Assembly: GCA_035294265.1 (NCBI GenBank)
Contig: DATGLK010000085.1
Coordinates: 31,062 to 95,061, forward strand
Direction of reading: 5' to 3'
Length of the DNA stretch: 64,000 nt
From: Candidatus Binataceae bacterium
Lineage (GTDB): Bacteria; Desulfobacterota; Binatia; Binatales; Binataceae
Positions 17,155 to 25,910 of this stretch are shown in pieces (the stretch's first letter is position 1; each line of letters starts with the position of its first letter). Below the pieces are notes generated by a model. It made no database searches. It was not told the origin of the DNA and saw only the letters and a list, made by a program, of their open reading frames with translations. Both the position numbers and the translations under genes were made by a program.

Positions 17155-18816
17155 CTAATTACCCTGTCCGCGCGCGGCTTCACGCGCGAGCTTTTGACTT
17201 ATCATCTCGACCAGAGTCTTTTTTGACACCTTGCCGAAGGTTGACAGCGGAAAGTCATCCATCAGTTCTAGCCGCTCGGGAAGCTTGAATCTGGCGATCT
17301 CCTTGGTGCTCAAATAATTTACCAACTCCGCCAGCGTCAGCCGCGCCCCGGCGCGCGCAATCACGCAGGCGCACATCCGCTCGCCCAGCTCGGGATCGGG
17401 CATTGCCACGCAAGCGACGTTCTGCACCGCCGGATGGGACAGGATGAGATTTTCGATCTCTTCGGCGCTGATCTTCTCGCCGCCGCGATTGATCAGATCT
17501 TTCTTACGTCCCTCGACTATGTAATTGCCTGAAGGATGCTGGCGCATTAAGTCGCCCGAGCGATAGAAGCCGTCAGTGGTGAAAACCTTAGCGTTGTGCT
17601 CCGGCGCGCCGTAGTAGCCGCGCAAGGTATAGGGGCCGCGCGTGCACAGCTCGCCTACCTCCCCCATAGCGACTTCGCGGTCGTCGTCATCCAACAGCCG
17701 CACTTCGTCGTCAGGGCAAATCGGCCGCCCCACCGTCTCCAAGCGTACCTCTTCGGGGTCATCCGCGCGCACGAACATTAGCGTGCCCTCGGACATGCCG
17801 AAGTTCTCCTGAACGAAGCAGGTCGGGATCAGCTCATGGGTGCGAATACGTACTTCGGGCTGCAAGCGCTGGCCACCACTTTGGATGTAGCGCAGCGAGG
17901 AGGTGTCCACCGTGGCCAGGACTGGGCTATTGATCAGCCGGATGAGCAACGCGGGCACCACCTTGATATGAGTGACGCGATGTTTGGGAACCAGCGGCAG
18001 CATCACCTCGGGGCGCGCGCTCTGGCACAGCACCACCTTGCCACCGTTGAACATGAAACCTTGAATTCCCGGGCAGGCCAGCGGCAGGTTGTGCGCGATG
18101 GGCAGCACCAGCAGCAGCACCGAGTCACCGCTGACGCCGCAGACCTGGGCCGCCGCCTTGGAGTTGTAAGCGTAGTCGTTGTGGGTACGCGGAATCAGCT
18201 TGGGCACTCCGGTGGTGCCCCCGGAGAGCTGAAAGATACACGGATCGGTTGGATCCAGCTTGATTTTGTCCAGTTCGCCGCGTCCTAGTCCGGCGGGTTT
18301 CTCAATTAACTGGGCCAACGAGATCTCATCCGAGCTTGCCTGACCCAGCACGATAGGAAAGCGCATGCAGGGGTTTTCCTTAGCCACCCGCGCGATCATC
18401 GGGGAAAACTCAAAATCGCCCTGGAGCTTGGGAAAGACGCATCCGACCGCCTGGGAAATTTGGACGAACTGACTGACTTCGCTGAAGCGATGGCTGGCCA
18501 AGGCGGCAATGGGAATCGCGCCGATTTTCTGCAGCGCGAAATAGAGCAGCACGAACTCCGCCACGTTGGGCAATTGCAGCACCAGCCGGTCCAGTGGCCG
18601 TACGCCCAATGCCAGCAGATTTAGTGCCAGATTGTCGCTTATTCGATCGATGTCGGCATAGGTAAACTGCCGTTCACCGTCGATCAGCGCTATCCGCGAG
18701 GCGTAGTTGGCGAAGACCGGAGCGAATTCATCGCGCAGGCTGCGATCCTGCCAGTAACCACGCTCGCGGTAGCGGCGCGCGAACTCAGGCGGAAACGGTA
18801 CTACGCCCTCCAGCAT
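17155..18816 (-). CDS. Aryl-AMP ligase (DhbE/EntE-like adenylating enzyme)
   Basis: A 553-residue ANL-superfamily enzyme. The N-terminus LEGVVPFPPEFARRYRERGYW closely follows 2,3-dihydroxybenzoate-AMP ligases. The phosphate loop is QLSGGTTGVPKLIPRTHNDY. LPIAHNLPLACPG carries the His-Asn pair typical of aryl-acid activators. GMSEGTLMF, YRSGDLMRQHPSGNY and GRKKDLINRGGEKIS follow, and the catalytic Lys is in FGKVSKK. It should adenylate an aromatic acid and may pass it to CoA or a carrier thiol. No carrier protein, isochorismatase or siderophore gene is nearby. It lies between an SDR gene (15 nt upstream) and an amidohydrolase gene, which favours catabolism over siderophore synthesis. Confidence 0.85.
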   Translation of the reverse strand: MLEGVVPFPPEFARRYRERGYWQDRSLRDEFAPVFANYASRIALIDGERQFTYADIDRISDNLALNLLALGVRPLDRLVLQLPNVAEFVLLYFALQKIGAIPIAALASHRFSEVSQFVQISQAVGCVFPKLQGDFEFSPMIARVAKENPCMRFPIVLGQASSDEISLAQLIEKPAGLGRGELDKIKLDPTDPCIFQLSGGTTGVPKLIPRTHNDYAYNSKAAAQVCGVSGDSVLLLVLPIAHNLPLACPGIQGFMFNGGKVVLCQSARPEVMLPLVPKHRVTHIKVVPALLIRLINSPVLATVDTSSLRYIQSGGQRLQPEVRIRTHELIPTCFVQENFGMSEGTLMFVRADDPEEVRLETVGRPICPDDEVRLLDDDDREVAMGEVGELCTRGPYTLRGYYGAPEHNAKVFTTDGFYRSGDLMRQHPSGNYIVEGRKKDLINRGGEKISAEEIENLILSHPAVQNVACVAMPDPELGERMCACVIARAGARLTLAELVNYLSTKEIARFKLPERLELMDDFPLSTFGKVSKKTLVEMISQKLAREAARGQGN

Positions 18817-18831
18817 CGGACCGCACCCGCT

Positions 18832-19593
18832 TCAGGTCGAGCTGGCAAAGCCGCCGTCGATCACCACAATCTCGCCGGTGACGAAGCGATTGGCGGTGAT
18901 CAGCGAGACAATGGTTTCGGCTACATCCGCGGCGGTGACGTTGCGCTTGAGCGGAGTCTGGCGCGCGCGCCGCGCCATCAGATCTTCGTAGCGCTCGCCC
19001 AGCATCCGTTTCATCCAATCCCCTTCCATCCAACCCGGCGCCACCGCGTTGACGCGAATCTTGGGACCCAGATGAAGCGCCAAAGTCTTGGTCAGATTGA
19101 CCACCGCCGCCTTGCTGGCGGCGTAAGGCAAGGGTTGGGGTCCCGGTCGCAGTCCGACGATACTGGCACTGTTAACGATCGCGGCATCGGGCGCCCGCCT
19201 GAGCATCGGCAGTACCGCGCGGGTCACTTGAAAAATCCCGCGCACGTTGACCGCGAAGACACGATCCCAGTCCTCCAGCGCCATCGCCTCGAAATCACTC
19301 GGGGCAGTACGGGAAGTGATGCCAGCATTGTTAACCAGGGCATCCAGCCGCCCGAAACGCTCACCGATCGCGTCGGCCATCGCACGGACCGCAGGTTCAT
19401 CCGATACGTCGCATCGACACAGCAGCGCGGCCACGCCCAAGGCCTCGACGCGTGCCGCGACCGCGCGTGCACCGGCATCGTCGCGGCTGAAGTTAATCGC
19501 GACGTCATAGCCGGCCGCGGCCAGTGCTACGGCGGCGGCGGCACCGATGCCCTTTGAAGCTCCGGTTATCAGCGCCGCCCGCCGCTCAGTCAT
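18832..19593 (-). CDS. SDR-family NAD(P)-dependent oxidoreductase
   Basis: A protein of 253 residues from the ATG at 19591-19593; the open frame extends two codons to a TTG, which is less likely. The classical SDR pattern is complete: TGASKGIG at residues 10-17, NNAG at 88-91, the NSAS active-site serines at 141-144, and YAASK with catalytic Tyr157 and Lys161. The C-terminal GEIVVIDGG is the standard family ending. It is first in the SDR, aryl-AMP ligase, amidohydrolase operon (15 nt and 1 nt gaps), so it probably oxidises or reduces an intermediate of that pathway. It starts 18 nt after the upstream propeller gene ends, which could link them in one transcript. Confidence 0.87.
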   Translation of the reverse strand: MTERRAALITGASKGIGAAAAVALAAAGYDVAINFSRDDAGARAVAARVEALGVAALLCRCDVSDEPAVRAMADAIGERFGRLDALVNNAGITSRTAPSDFEAMALEDWDRVFAVNVRGIFQVTRAVLPMLRRAPDAAIVNSASIVGLRPGPQPLPYAASKAAVVNLTKTLALHLGPKIRVNAVAPGWMEGDWMKRMLGERYEDLMARRARQTPLKRNVTAADVAETIVSLITANRFVTGEIVVIDGGFASST

Positions 19594-19611
19594 ACCCAAA
19601 TGATACCAGCC

Positions 19612-20553
19612 TTAGAAGGCCTGCGGCACCAGGAAGGTAAAGGTGGAACCGACACCCCCGTCGGTCACGTAGACTTCCCCGGCCTTGGGATTAACCGCAA
19701 TCCCGGCCGGCGCCACCATTTGCGAGGACGGACCGTGGATGATGAAACGGGGCGGCACATCGCCGTTGTCGGTCAGGTTCCACACCCCAACGAAGTTGTT
19801 TCCGCTACCCATCGTGAGCGGCGGCAGCGGCGGCCCCAGGCATCCCGGACGCGGCGCGGTGCCAGCCAGATCGTAAGGCGGTTGATACGGTGTATTGCTC
19901 ACCGTCACAAAGATCTTGCCGTCGGCGACCTGCACCTGGGCGGTGGCCAGGATGCCGGTATGCGGACCGAAGATCATCCGTTTGGGCTTGACGTCGCCGT
20001 TGGCGGTGCGATCGAAAATGAAGATCGCGCCCGGATGCTGGGTTTCGGCGGTCTCATAATGGGTGGTGTAAACCCCGGCGCCAGACGCTGCGCTGTTGCG
20101 GGTTTGCATCGTCACCGCCACGATCAGGTTGCGTTGCGGATCAAGCGCAACATCAGTAATCCCACGCATCATGGTGTTGACGCCGCCTATCGTGCGAATC
20201 GGTGCGACGTCGCCGGTAGCATTCCAGGGGTAGACCAGGATGTTGCTGGTGGCGTAATCGCCTACCACCAACTCATGATGGATGTCGTCCACCGCCACTC
20301 CCCAGGGCTGATGCAACTGGGTCTTGGGTCCCTGCAATACCCGCAAGGGCGGGACCTGACCGTTGGCGCCGGCGTCGAAGGTGACCACCGAGCTGGCCAG
20401 CGGCTCGCTGCCCACTATCTGGTCGCGCCCGGCATCATAGAAGACGCCATGGGCCACGCGCGTGAGTTTGCTGACCGTTCCCCAAATCATCCGAACCGGC
20501 TCGACATTACCGCTTGCCAACCTGGCAAACATCCCGATACGGGGATCGGTCAC
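19612..20553 (-). pseudogene. C-terminal half of a TGA-interrupted beta-propeller protein
   Basis: These 313 codons begin with a GTG directly after the TGA that ends the upstream half, in the same reading frame. The sequence continues the same propeller repeat without loss: each blade has a pattern like F-x-R-x-A-x-G-(N/D)-V-x-P-x-R-x-I-x-G-P-x-T-x-(L/M), then P-x-G-(V/I)-A-V-(D/N). The first blade here is completed only by residues upstream of the stop. So this is the rest of one protein, not an independent gene, unless translation restarts at the GTG. The likely role is as a secreted or periplasmic NHL/YncE-like propeller. It lacks its own signal peptide and ribosome binding site. Confidence 0.75.
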
Positions 20554-21750
20554 TCAATTGGGGACAATCAGCGCGTCCCGCTTGGTGTCGTACGCAATCG
20601 TGAAGGGGTTGCCAAAACGCGCCGCCGGGGTGCCCTTTGGTGCATTGCGCACCACTCGCAGCGGGGCCGCGTCACCGTTGGCGGTACGATCGAAGATGAG
20701 CGCGGTGTGGCCGAAGTTGGCCACCCACAGGGTGTTGTGGGCGGGGTCAAACGCTACTCCCATCGGGATGGAAAGCCCGGTGTGAGGGCCGGCGATTTCG
20801 CGAATCGGTGCTACGTTGCCGTTGGCGGTGCGGCTGAAGATCAAGACCGAGCCGCTGGCGGTGTTGGCCACCGCGATCTCGTTGTGAACCGTATCCACCG
20901 CGATCCCCGACGGCCAGTTGAGCCGGGTCTGATTACCCTGCACCGTGCGCAGCGGCGCGCTGTCGCCTTTGGCCTCGTCGGAGAAGACCGTAATCGAGGG
21001 GGGTTGATAATGACCGCCGCCGTTGTAATCGATATCCCAGTAGCCGCGCGACCAGTTACCGTGATTAACTACCGCAATCTCGTGATTTTGATCGTCCCAA
21101 TACATCCCGTGCGGATCCGCCATTGTAGTGTGCGGCCCGCGAATCGAGCGTAGAGGCAAGGTCGCCCCGGTCGCTCCGGTGGCATAGAAGATTATTTGCG
21201 CGTTGTGCTCGATCGAGACCGCCATCTGCCGCAGCCGGTGGCTGAAGGCTACGCCGTAAGCGCCATGCGGCACCGCCAGCACACGCGCCGGGTAGTCGCC
21301 GTTGGCGGTAATGGAGAAGCAGGCCACGTCGTCACCAACGTCGTTCTCGGTCACGCACACCATCTTTCGATCCGGGTCAAAGGCCACGCCCGCGGCATAC
21401 GAGATGTAGCTGGCAGGCCCTTTGATCTGACCAATCTGAGGCGTGATATCGGGGGACGTCGAGCCTTGATCCATGTGGTAGATGAGCAGGCTCTTGAGAT
21501 TAGTATCGCTCAACCCCACCAGGTTATGCGCGGGATCCAGCGCAATTCCGTTGAACTCGGGATAGGGATCGAAAATCTCCCGGCAGGGCGCGATGTTCCC
21601 TCCTTTGGCAGAACGGAAGACCGCGGAAAAATCGATTTTGCGACTGTTTTGCGCCCAGGCAACCCCTTCCGGGGCAACCAGATAACCCAGCACTCCCAGC
21701 CCGAGGCACAGCGATGTTGCGACGGCGAACAGCGACCAGCGTGGTTTCAT
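20554..21750 (-). CDS. Secreted NHL/YncE-like beta-propeller protein, N-terminal half ending at an in-frame TGA
   Basis: The piece has 398 residues from the ATG at 21748-21750, which has a GGGAAG site 6-11 nt upstream; the frame extends further to 21822 without a good site. Residues 1 to about 35 form a signal peptide (MKPRWSLFAVATSLCLGLG, ending near VAWAQN). The rest is tandem propeller blades of about 50 residues with repeated T-A-N-G-(D/N)-x-A-P-x-R and P-x-G-(V/I)-A-x-D motifs. The frame stops at TGA 20554-20556 in the middle of a blade (ALIVPN-stop-VTDPRIGMFARLASGN). The full frame would be about 712 residues. Function of the family is mostly unknown; extracytoplasmic binding or scaffolding is likely. 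Confidence 0.78.
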   Translation of the reverse strand: MKPRWSLFAVATSLCLGLGVLGYLVAPEGVAWAQNSRKIDFSAVFRSAKGGNIAPCREIFDPYPEFNGIALDPAHNLVGLSDTNLKSLLIYHMDQGSTSPDITPQIGQIKGPASYISYAAGVAFDPDRKMVCVTENDVGDDVACFSITANGDYPARVLAVPHGAYGVAFSHRLRQMAVSIEHNAQIIFYATGATGATLPLRSIRGPHTTMADPHGMYWDDQNHEIAVVNHGNWSRGYWDIDYNGGGHYQPPSITVFSDEAKGDSAPLRTVQGNQTRLNWPSGIAVDTVHNEIAVANTASGSVLIFSRTANGNVAPIREIAGPHTGLSIPMGVAFDPAHNTLWVANFGHTALIFDRTANGDAAPLRVVRNAPKGTPAARFGNPFTIAYDTKRDALIVPN

Positions 21751-21940
21751 AGTTCTTCCCTGATGAGGTAAAAGATTACGTACTTTCGCCATCTGCTCCC
21801 CACTTTCGCTCAGACGGTTCACTTAAACCGAGTTAAAGGCTTTGGACCCGGCTCACCACCATGACCGCTAACTCTGGCATAGCGAGCAGCCCAACCCGAG
21901 TCCAGCTACGCCCACGAAAAGCGCTCTTCATGCGCGCACT

Positions 21941-23188
21941 TCAGGGCAGTTGGGGCGGCGGCGCGAAGGAATCGATATCGCGCCAACTGGTCTGCTTGGG
22001 ATAGCGCACGGCGATCGCGCGAATCCTGGAATAGTCCAGCGGCTGATCGGCGGCGAAGGCGATTTTGCCGCTGCGCTTGAACTCGCGCGCCGCCTCCAAC
22101 AGCATCCGCCGTACCCGCACCACAATCAGGTCGCTCATTCCCAGATACTCGCGGGTCCGATCGACGATCGGGCCCATCGCTTCCTGGGTGGTAAAATCTT
22201 CATATTGGAAACAGGGCAAACCACTCCAATGCCCTTCGCGCATCTTTTTACGATCCTGGTTCCAAAGATTTTCGCTATTGCCCATGGTAGCGGCAAAATT
22301 GTCCAGGTTGGGCGCGTTACCCTGCATCAAGCGGGTGCGGTCGGCGGCGGTCATTGGTCGATTGGGATAATAGCGCAAATACCACTGCGCGTTCCATTCG
22401 TCATCGATCGGAATGGCGCAGATCATCAGGTGGGCGTCCTCGGAAGCCATGGGGATGAACGAATAAAAGGGCGCCACCAGCTCGCGGATGCGCGCGTAAT
22501 AAGTGCCATCGCCCAGATCGCGTACGGCTCCTTCGCGAAACCCGTAGGGCTTCATGATCAGCTCGTAGGTGGGGCTGTTCATGGTGGCAAAGCGCAAGTC
22601 GGCGCTCATGGTGTTAAACGAACCGCGATGGAGAAAGCCAACGTGGGCCGAATCCAACACCGCTTCCATGCCCTGGAACCAGTTGCAATGGAGCACCGCG
22701 CGCTGCGGCATCAGCTGGCTTTCGGGCATTTGGTTGAATTCGAAATTGTAAAACGGCGGCGGCTCGCTGCGCTTGCCCAGATAAACCCACGCCATCCCGC
22801 CCGCCTCGCGCACGGGATAATGGCGCACTCGCACCTTGGCGGCGAATTCAGCGCGTCGCTCGGGGGGCTCGGAGGGCACCTCGACGACTTTGCCCGAGAC
22901 GTCAATTTTCCAGCCGTGAAAGATACAGGTCAGGGCGTTATCTTCGTTGCGTGCCAAGGCCAGCGAAGTACATCGATGGGGACAGCCCTCGTCAAAAAAA
23001 CCCACGCGGCCGTCGGTGGCGCGGAAGGCCACGAAGTTTTCCCCGAACAGCCGCACCCGCATCGGCGCGCCGTCGGCCTCCAGTGCCGCCGAGCGCGCGG
23101 CCGGCACCCAATACTCGCGCAAAAACTCACCCATTACGCTGCCCGGTCCCACCCGGCAGAGCAGCTCGTTTTCTTCGCGCGTCATCAT
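21941..23188 (-). CDS. Rieske non-heme iron oxygenase, catalytic (alpha) subunit
   Basis: The 415-residue enzyme has a Rieske [2Fe-2S] domain with C69-P-H71 and C88-I-F-H91 (C-x-H-x16-C-x2-H). The mononuclear iron site is D179-S-A-H182-x4-H187, so both metal centres are complete. LVAPFYSFIPM and the C-terminal LEAARE region suit the single-component phthalate 4,5-dioxygenase/O-demethylase-like branch. It should hydroxylate or demethylate an aromatic substrate using electrons from a separate reductase; no reductase or ferredoxin gene is adjacent. The start is ATG 23186 or 23183. The gene stands apart, with 190 nt to the propeller gene downstream. Confidence 0.88.
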   Translation of the reverse strand: MMTREENELLCRVGPGSVMGEFLREYWVPAARSAALEADGAPMRVRLFGENFVAFRATDGRVGFFDEGCPHRCTSLALARNEDNALTCIFHGWKIDVSGKVVEVPSEPPERRAEFAAKVRVRHYPVREAGGMAWVYLGKRSEPPPFYNFEFNQMPESQLMPQRAVLHCNWFQGMEAVLDSAHVGFLHRGSFNTMSADLRFATMNSPTYELIMKPYGFREGAVRDLGDGTYYARIRELVAPFYSFIPMASEDAHLMICAIPIDDEWNAQWYLRYYPNRPMTAADRTRLMQGNAPNLDNFAATMGNSENLWNQDRKKMREGHWSGLPCFQYEDFTTQEAMGPIVDRTREYLGMSDLIVVRVRRMLLEAAREFKRSGKIAFAADQPLDYSRIRAIAVRYPKQTSWRDIDSFAPPPQLP

Positions 23189-23304
23189 GGCAGGTTTACC
23201 TCCGCGCCGGCCCGGTAGCTGGCGACCTTTTCTTAGTTAGCAAAGTCCCGCTCGTTTCGTCCATGACGTCAAAGCCGCCAAGGCTGGCCGGCCGAAATTT
23301 CAGC

Positions 23305-23652
23305 TTACTGCTGGGGCATTTGCAGATTGGTGACTCGACCGTGGCTATCGAAGAAAACCAGGGTCGAAGCAGCCAGATTCTTGTGGCAATAGCTCCAAAT
23401 CACGACCAGGGCGGTGGTCCGGGTGGCACAATCGGGAGGCGGACTGCCCCAAATCGCCCGTACCTCATCCATGGTCATTCCGCGCACAACCCGACCGTTT
23501 AAAATGTCGCTCTTGAGGGTGGGCGACAACTCGGGGTGGGTATCGATAAAGCCCTGGCGCCGCCGCTGAGCGATCGTGGGTCCGCAGGCCATCAGGCCCG
23601 CGGCTAAAACCAACAAGGAGTAGCGCACATAGCTGCGACACAACGGCCTCAT
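23305..23652 (-). CDS. Small lipoprotein with BamE/SmpA-like domain
   Basis: A 115-residue protein from the ATG at 23650-23652, which has GGAG 9-12 nt upstream; an earlier in-frame ATG at 23670 lacks a site. The signal peptide ends in the lipobox LMAC with the lipid-modified Cys at residue 23. The mature part has ILNGRVVRGMTMDEVRAIWG and then a small beta-rich tail ending in FFDSHGRVTNLQM. G-M-(T/S)-x-x-x-V-x-x-x-W-G is the helix pattern of the SmpA/OmlA (BamE) fold. It may be an outer-membrane lipoprotein, but assignment to BamE itself would be too strong. It stands alone, 117 nt from the Rieske gene. Confidence 0.68.
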   Translation of the reverse strand: MRPLCRSYVRYSLLVLAAGLMACGPTIAQRRRQGFIDTHPELSPTLKSDILNGRVVRGMTMDEVRAIWGSPPPDCATRTTALVVIWSYCHKNLAASTLVFFDSHGRVTNLQMPQQ

Positions 23653-23816
23653 CCGGCATTCTCCATTCAAGATACCCGCATTGCGCCACTAATCGGCGAT
23701 CCAATTACTCATGTAACTCATGCACATTGTGACCGCTGGCCACACCGCGAGCAATGGACGCGGGTGCCCTCGTCCTCGCCGTCCGCGATAGCTCTGGTTA
23801 AACCTCAGGGCTTACA

Positions 23817-24941
23817 ATGATCTGGAGAAATGGGGCCAACAGCATGGAACGGAAATGGGGCAAACCACCATGGCGCGCGAAAACGCCGGCCGCCACGCCC
23901 TCGCTCGCTAATGAAGTCGAGGTCGCGATCATCGGCGGTGGCTTAACCGGTTTGTCCACCGCCTACCATCTGGCCCGTGCCGGCATCAGACCAGCCCTGC
24001 TCGAAGCTGCCGCGCTCGGTGGCGGCGCCAGCGGCCGCACCGGGGGAATCGTGTTGGAGGGCACCGCGCGTGCGGTCGTGGAGGGAACCGGCCAGACTGC
24101 GGAGTTCATGCGCGAGCTGGTTGAGCGCGAGAAAATCGCTTGCGACTTGCGCCTGCCCGGCTGCTGGGAGATCGAACATCGGCGCGGCGCGGGCGAGAGC
24201 TGGCTGCCCTGGGAAGACGGCGGTCAGCCGATCGGAATTGCGCGCACGGTGCCCGGGGGGGCGGTCGATCCGGGGGCGCTGATGGCGGGCTTGGCCGATG
24301 CCGCCAGCCGGGCCGGCGCGGCCCTGTACTTCGACTGCCCGGTTGAGCACCTGACACCCGGGGCACCCTCGCGCCTGCGGCTGCGCGACCGCGCCGTGCG
24401 CGCCCATTGGGTGGTAGTGGCGGTCAACGCCTGGTCAGCCGCTTTCCTCCCGATCCAAGTCCATAGCGCCCTCACATACGCCTGCGCCACGGCGCCGCTT
24501 GACCAGGCGTTATTGGCCGAGGTCGGGCTAGCGGCGGGAATCCCTTTCTACACTGTCGATCAGCCCTATCTGTGGGGCCGCTACGTGCGCGACGGCCGAA
24601 TGATCTTCGGCGCCGGACTGAGCTTCGGCACTCCCGACGAACTGGAGAACTTGACGTTGGCGAACCGGGAGTTCCAAGCCATCTTGGCGCGGCTTAAGCA
24701 TCGTGTGCGCAACCTCCATCCCGCGCTCGCCCAGGTTCAATTCAGCGCCCAGTGGGCGGGGCCGATCGCCTTTTTGGAGCGAATGACGCCACTCCTGTGC
24801 GCATTACCCGATACCCCCACGGTGCTGGCCGCCGGCGGCTACGCCGGCCACGGGGTAGCGCTCAGCGTGTGGGCCGGGGCGCAGCTCGCCGCGGCGATCA
24901 CGGAGCGCCGCCCCCTGCCCGCCTGGGGCGCGTTGTCTTGA
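23817..24941 (+). CDS. FAD-dependent amine/D-amino-acid oxidase family protein
   Basis: A 374-residue DAO-family flavoenzyme. [21 protein letters not shown] gives the dinucleotide-binding GxGxxG near residue 40, followed by E ([17 protein letters not shown]), where the A-S-G-R-x-G-G block is typical of glycine oxidase, sarcosine oxidase and PuuB-like enzymes. [12 protein letters not shown] is the second FAD segment. The C-terminal [14 protein letters not shown] closes the flavin site. It should oxidise a secondary or primary amine with H2O2 release; the substrate is unknown. ATG 23817 is used; ATG 23844 would also retain the whole domain. rplS follows after 140 nt but is functionally unrelated. 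Confidence 0.83.
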   Translation: MIWRNGANSMERKWGKPPWRAKTPAATPSLANEVEVAIIGGGLTGLSTAYHLARAGIRPALLEAAALGGGASGRTGGIVLEGTARAVVEGTGQTAEFMRELVEREKIACDLRLPGCWEIEHRRGAGESWLPWEDGGQPIGIARTVPGGAVDPGALMAGLADAASRAGAALYFDCPVEHLTPGAPSRLRLRDRAVRAHWVVVAVNAWSAAFLPIQVHSALTYACATAPLDQALLAEVGLAAGIPFYTVDQPYLWGRYVRDGRMIFGAGLSFGTPDELENLTLANREFQAILARLKHRVRNLHPALAQVQFSAQWAGPIAFLERMTPLLCALPDTPTVLAAGGYAGHGVALSVWAGAQLAAAITERRPLPAWGALS

Positions 24942-25081
24942 GCTCGCAAGATCGCCTCAAAAAAATCGTACGGGACGATCACCATTTCGGTTACCCTCAG
25001 CTTCGGCGGGCAGATCAGGCGGGTTGTTTGGAGAACTCGCTTCGGATAGCCTTGACAACTTGCACGACAGGGGTTGCACCC

Positions 25082-25426
25082 ATGAACGACGTGATTAGGA
25101 AAATCGAAGAACCGACGATCAAGTCCGACTTGCCCGCTTTTCGCAGCGGTGACACGGTTCGGCTGCAAGTGCGCGTCATTGAGGGCGAAAAGGAGCGTAT
25201 CCAGGCTTTCGAGGGCGTGGTAATCCGTATCAACCGGGCAGGAGCCCGCACCACCTTCACCGTGCGCAAGGTATCCTACGGCATTGGGGTCGAACGGATC
25301 TTCCCGCTTAATTCCAGTCGCATCGAGAGCATCCAAGTGCTCAGCCGAGGTCGCGTACGACGCGCCCGTTTGTATTACCTGCGCGCCCTGCGCGGCAAGG
25401 CCGCCCGTATTGCCTCGGCTAGCTAG
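25082..25426 (+). CDS. rplS: 50S ribosomal protein bL19
   Basis: A 114-residue bL19 from the ATG at 25082, which has an AGGGG site about 8 nt upstream. [22 protein letters not shown], then FEGVVIRI and [21 protein letters not shown], are nearly invariant in this protein, which sits at the 30S-50S interface. In most bacteria rplS ends the rpsP-rimM-trmD-rplS operon; none of those genes is here, so it must have its own promoter. The stop codon TAG lies in the loop of a perfect 7-bp hairpin. The bactofilin gene converges with a single base between the two stop codons. Confidence 0.97.
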   Translation: MNDVIRKIEEPTIKSDLPAFRSGDTVRLQVRVIEGEKERIQAFEGVVIRINRAGARTTFTVRKVSYGIGVERIFPLNSSRIESIQVLSRGRVRRARLYYLRALRGKAARIASAS

Positions 25427-25450
25427 GCTAGCCCCGTCCGCCACGGACGG
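25417..25450. terminator. Tandem hairpins at the rplS/bactofilin convergent ends
   Basis: Two adjoining perfect inverted repeats span the point where the two genes meet. The first is GGCTAGC-TAG-GCTAGCC (25417-25433), whose loop is the rplS stop codon and which also contains the bactofilin stop. The second is CCGTCCG-CCA-CGGACGG (25434-25450), inside the last bactofilin codons. Both have 7-bp stems and 3-nt loops. There is no T run, so termination (perhaps bidirectional) is an inference; they could also protect transcript ends. Confidence 0.45.
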
Positions 25451-25862
25451 CGGCGGCATCTTCGGGGCGCAGCTCGCGCCCACCCGCCATCTGCACCGCG
25501 CCGTTGTACTCGGCACCTTCGCAAATGGTCAGATAAGCGGCACGGATATTGCCTGTGACCACGCTCGCGGGCCCTAGGAAGACCCGCTCTGACTCGACGT
25601 CGCCCTCCACTCGCCCCAATACCAGCAAACGATGGGCCTTCACTCGCCCATCGCTGATTTTGGCCTCGGCGGCAATCACCACCAAGTCGCTGGACTGCAC
25701 CTCGCCCTTAAAGGTGCCCTCGATCCGCACCGGCTCCTGAAAGATAAGCCGCCCCGAGACGGTAACGTTGCGCCCCACCGCGACCCGGGCCCGCTCGGCG
25801 TGCCATCCCGCGCCCAGCTCTGCCACGGGGAGCGGGCTTGAATCCGTTTCGCGGTTGCTCAT
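25428..25862 (-). CDS. Bactofilin
   Basis: A 144-residue protein of the bactofilin (DUF583) family, which polymerises without nucleotides into beta-helical filaments that position cell-wall or polarity factors. GRNVTVSGRLIFQEPVRIEGTF starts the domain. Short repeats of about 18 residues follow, with the pattern V-x-G-x-(V/I)-x-(A/S)-x-x-(L/V), for example LVLGRVEGDVESERVFLGPAS and VVTGNIRA. A charged N-terminal tail of about 30 residues and a Gly/Arg tail flank the core, as usual. It is the last gene of a leftward series after OppF (48 nt), so envelope and peptide-recycling functions may be coexpressed. Confidence 0.88.
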   Translation of the reverse strand: MSNRETDSSPLPVAELGAGWHAERARVAVGRNVTVSGRLIFQEPVRIEGTFKGEVQSSDLVVIAAEAKISDGRVKAHRLLVLGRVEGDVESERVFLGPASVVTGNIRAAYLTICEGAEYNGAVQMAGGRELRPEDAAAVRGGRG

Positions 25863-25910
25863 AATGACTTCGGCCGCACGCCAGTAGTCTATTGCACGGG
25901 CAAGCGCTTG

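Noticed and set aside
20531-20546. Possible selenocysteine insertion element after the propeller TGA
   Set aside because: Only a 5-bp stem with a 6-nt loop; the loop and spacing do not clearly match a bacterial SECIS, and a simple mutation explains the TGA.
19600-21153. Long rightward open frame (517 codons) opposite the beta-propeller gene
   Set aside because: It mirrors a GC-rich coding frame with strong repeats on the other strand and shows no family motifs.
21950-23218. Rightward open frame of 422 codons opposite the Rieske gene
   Set aside because: The complementary frame encodes all Rieske and iron-site residues; this one is an antisense shadow.
25082-25426. rpsP-rimM-trmD-rplS operon
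   Set aside because: Only rplS is present; the upstream gene is an unrelated FAD oxidase.
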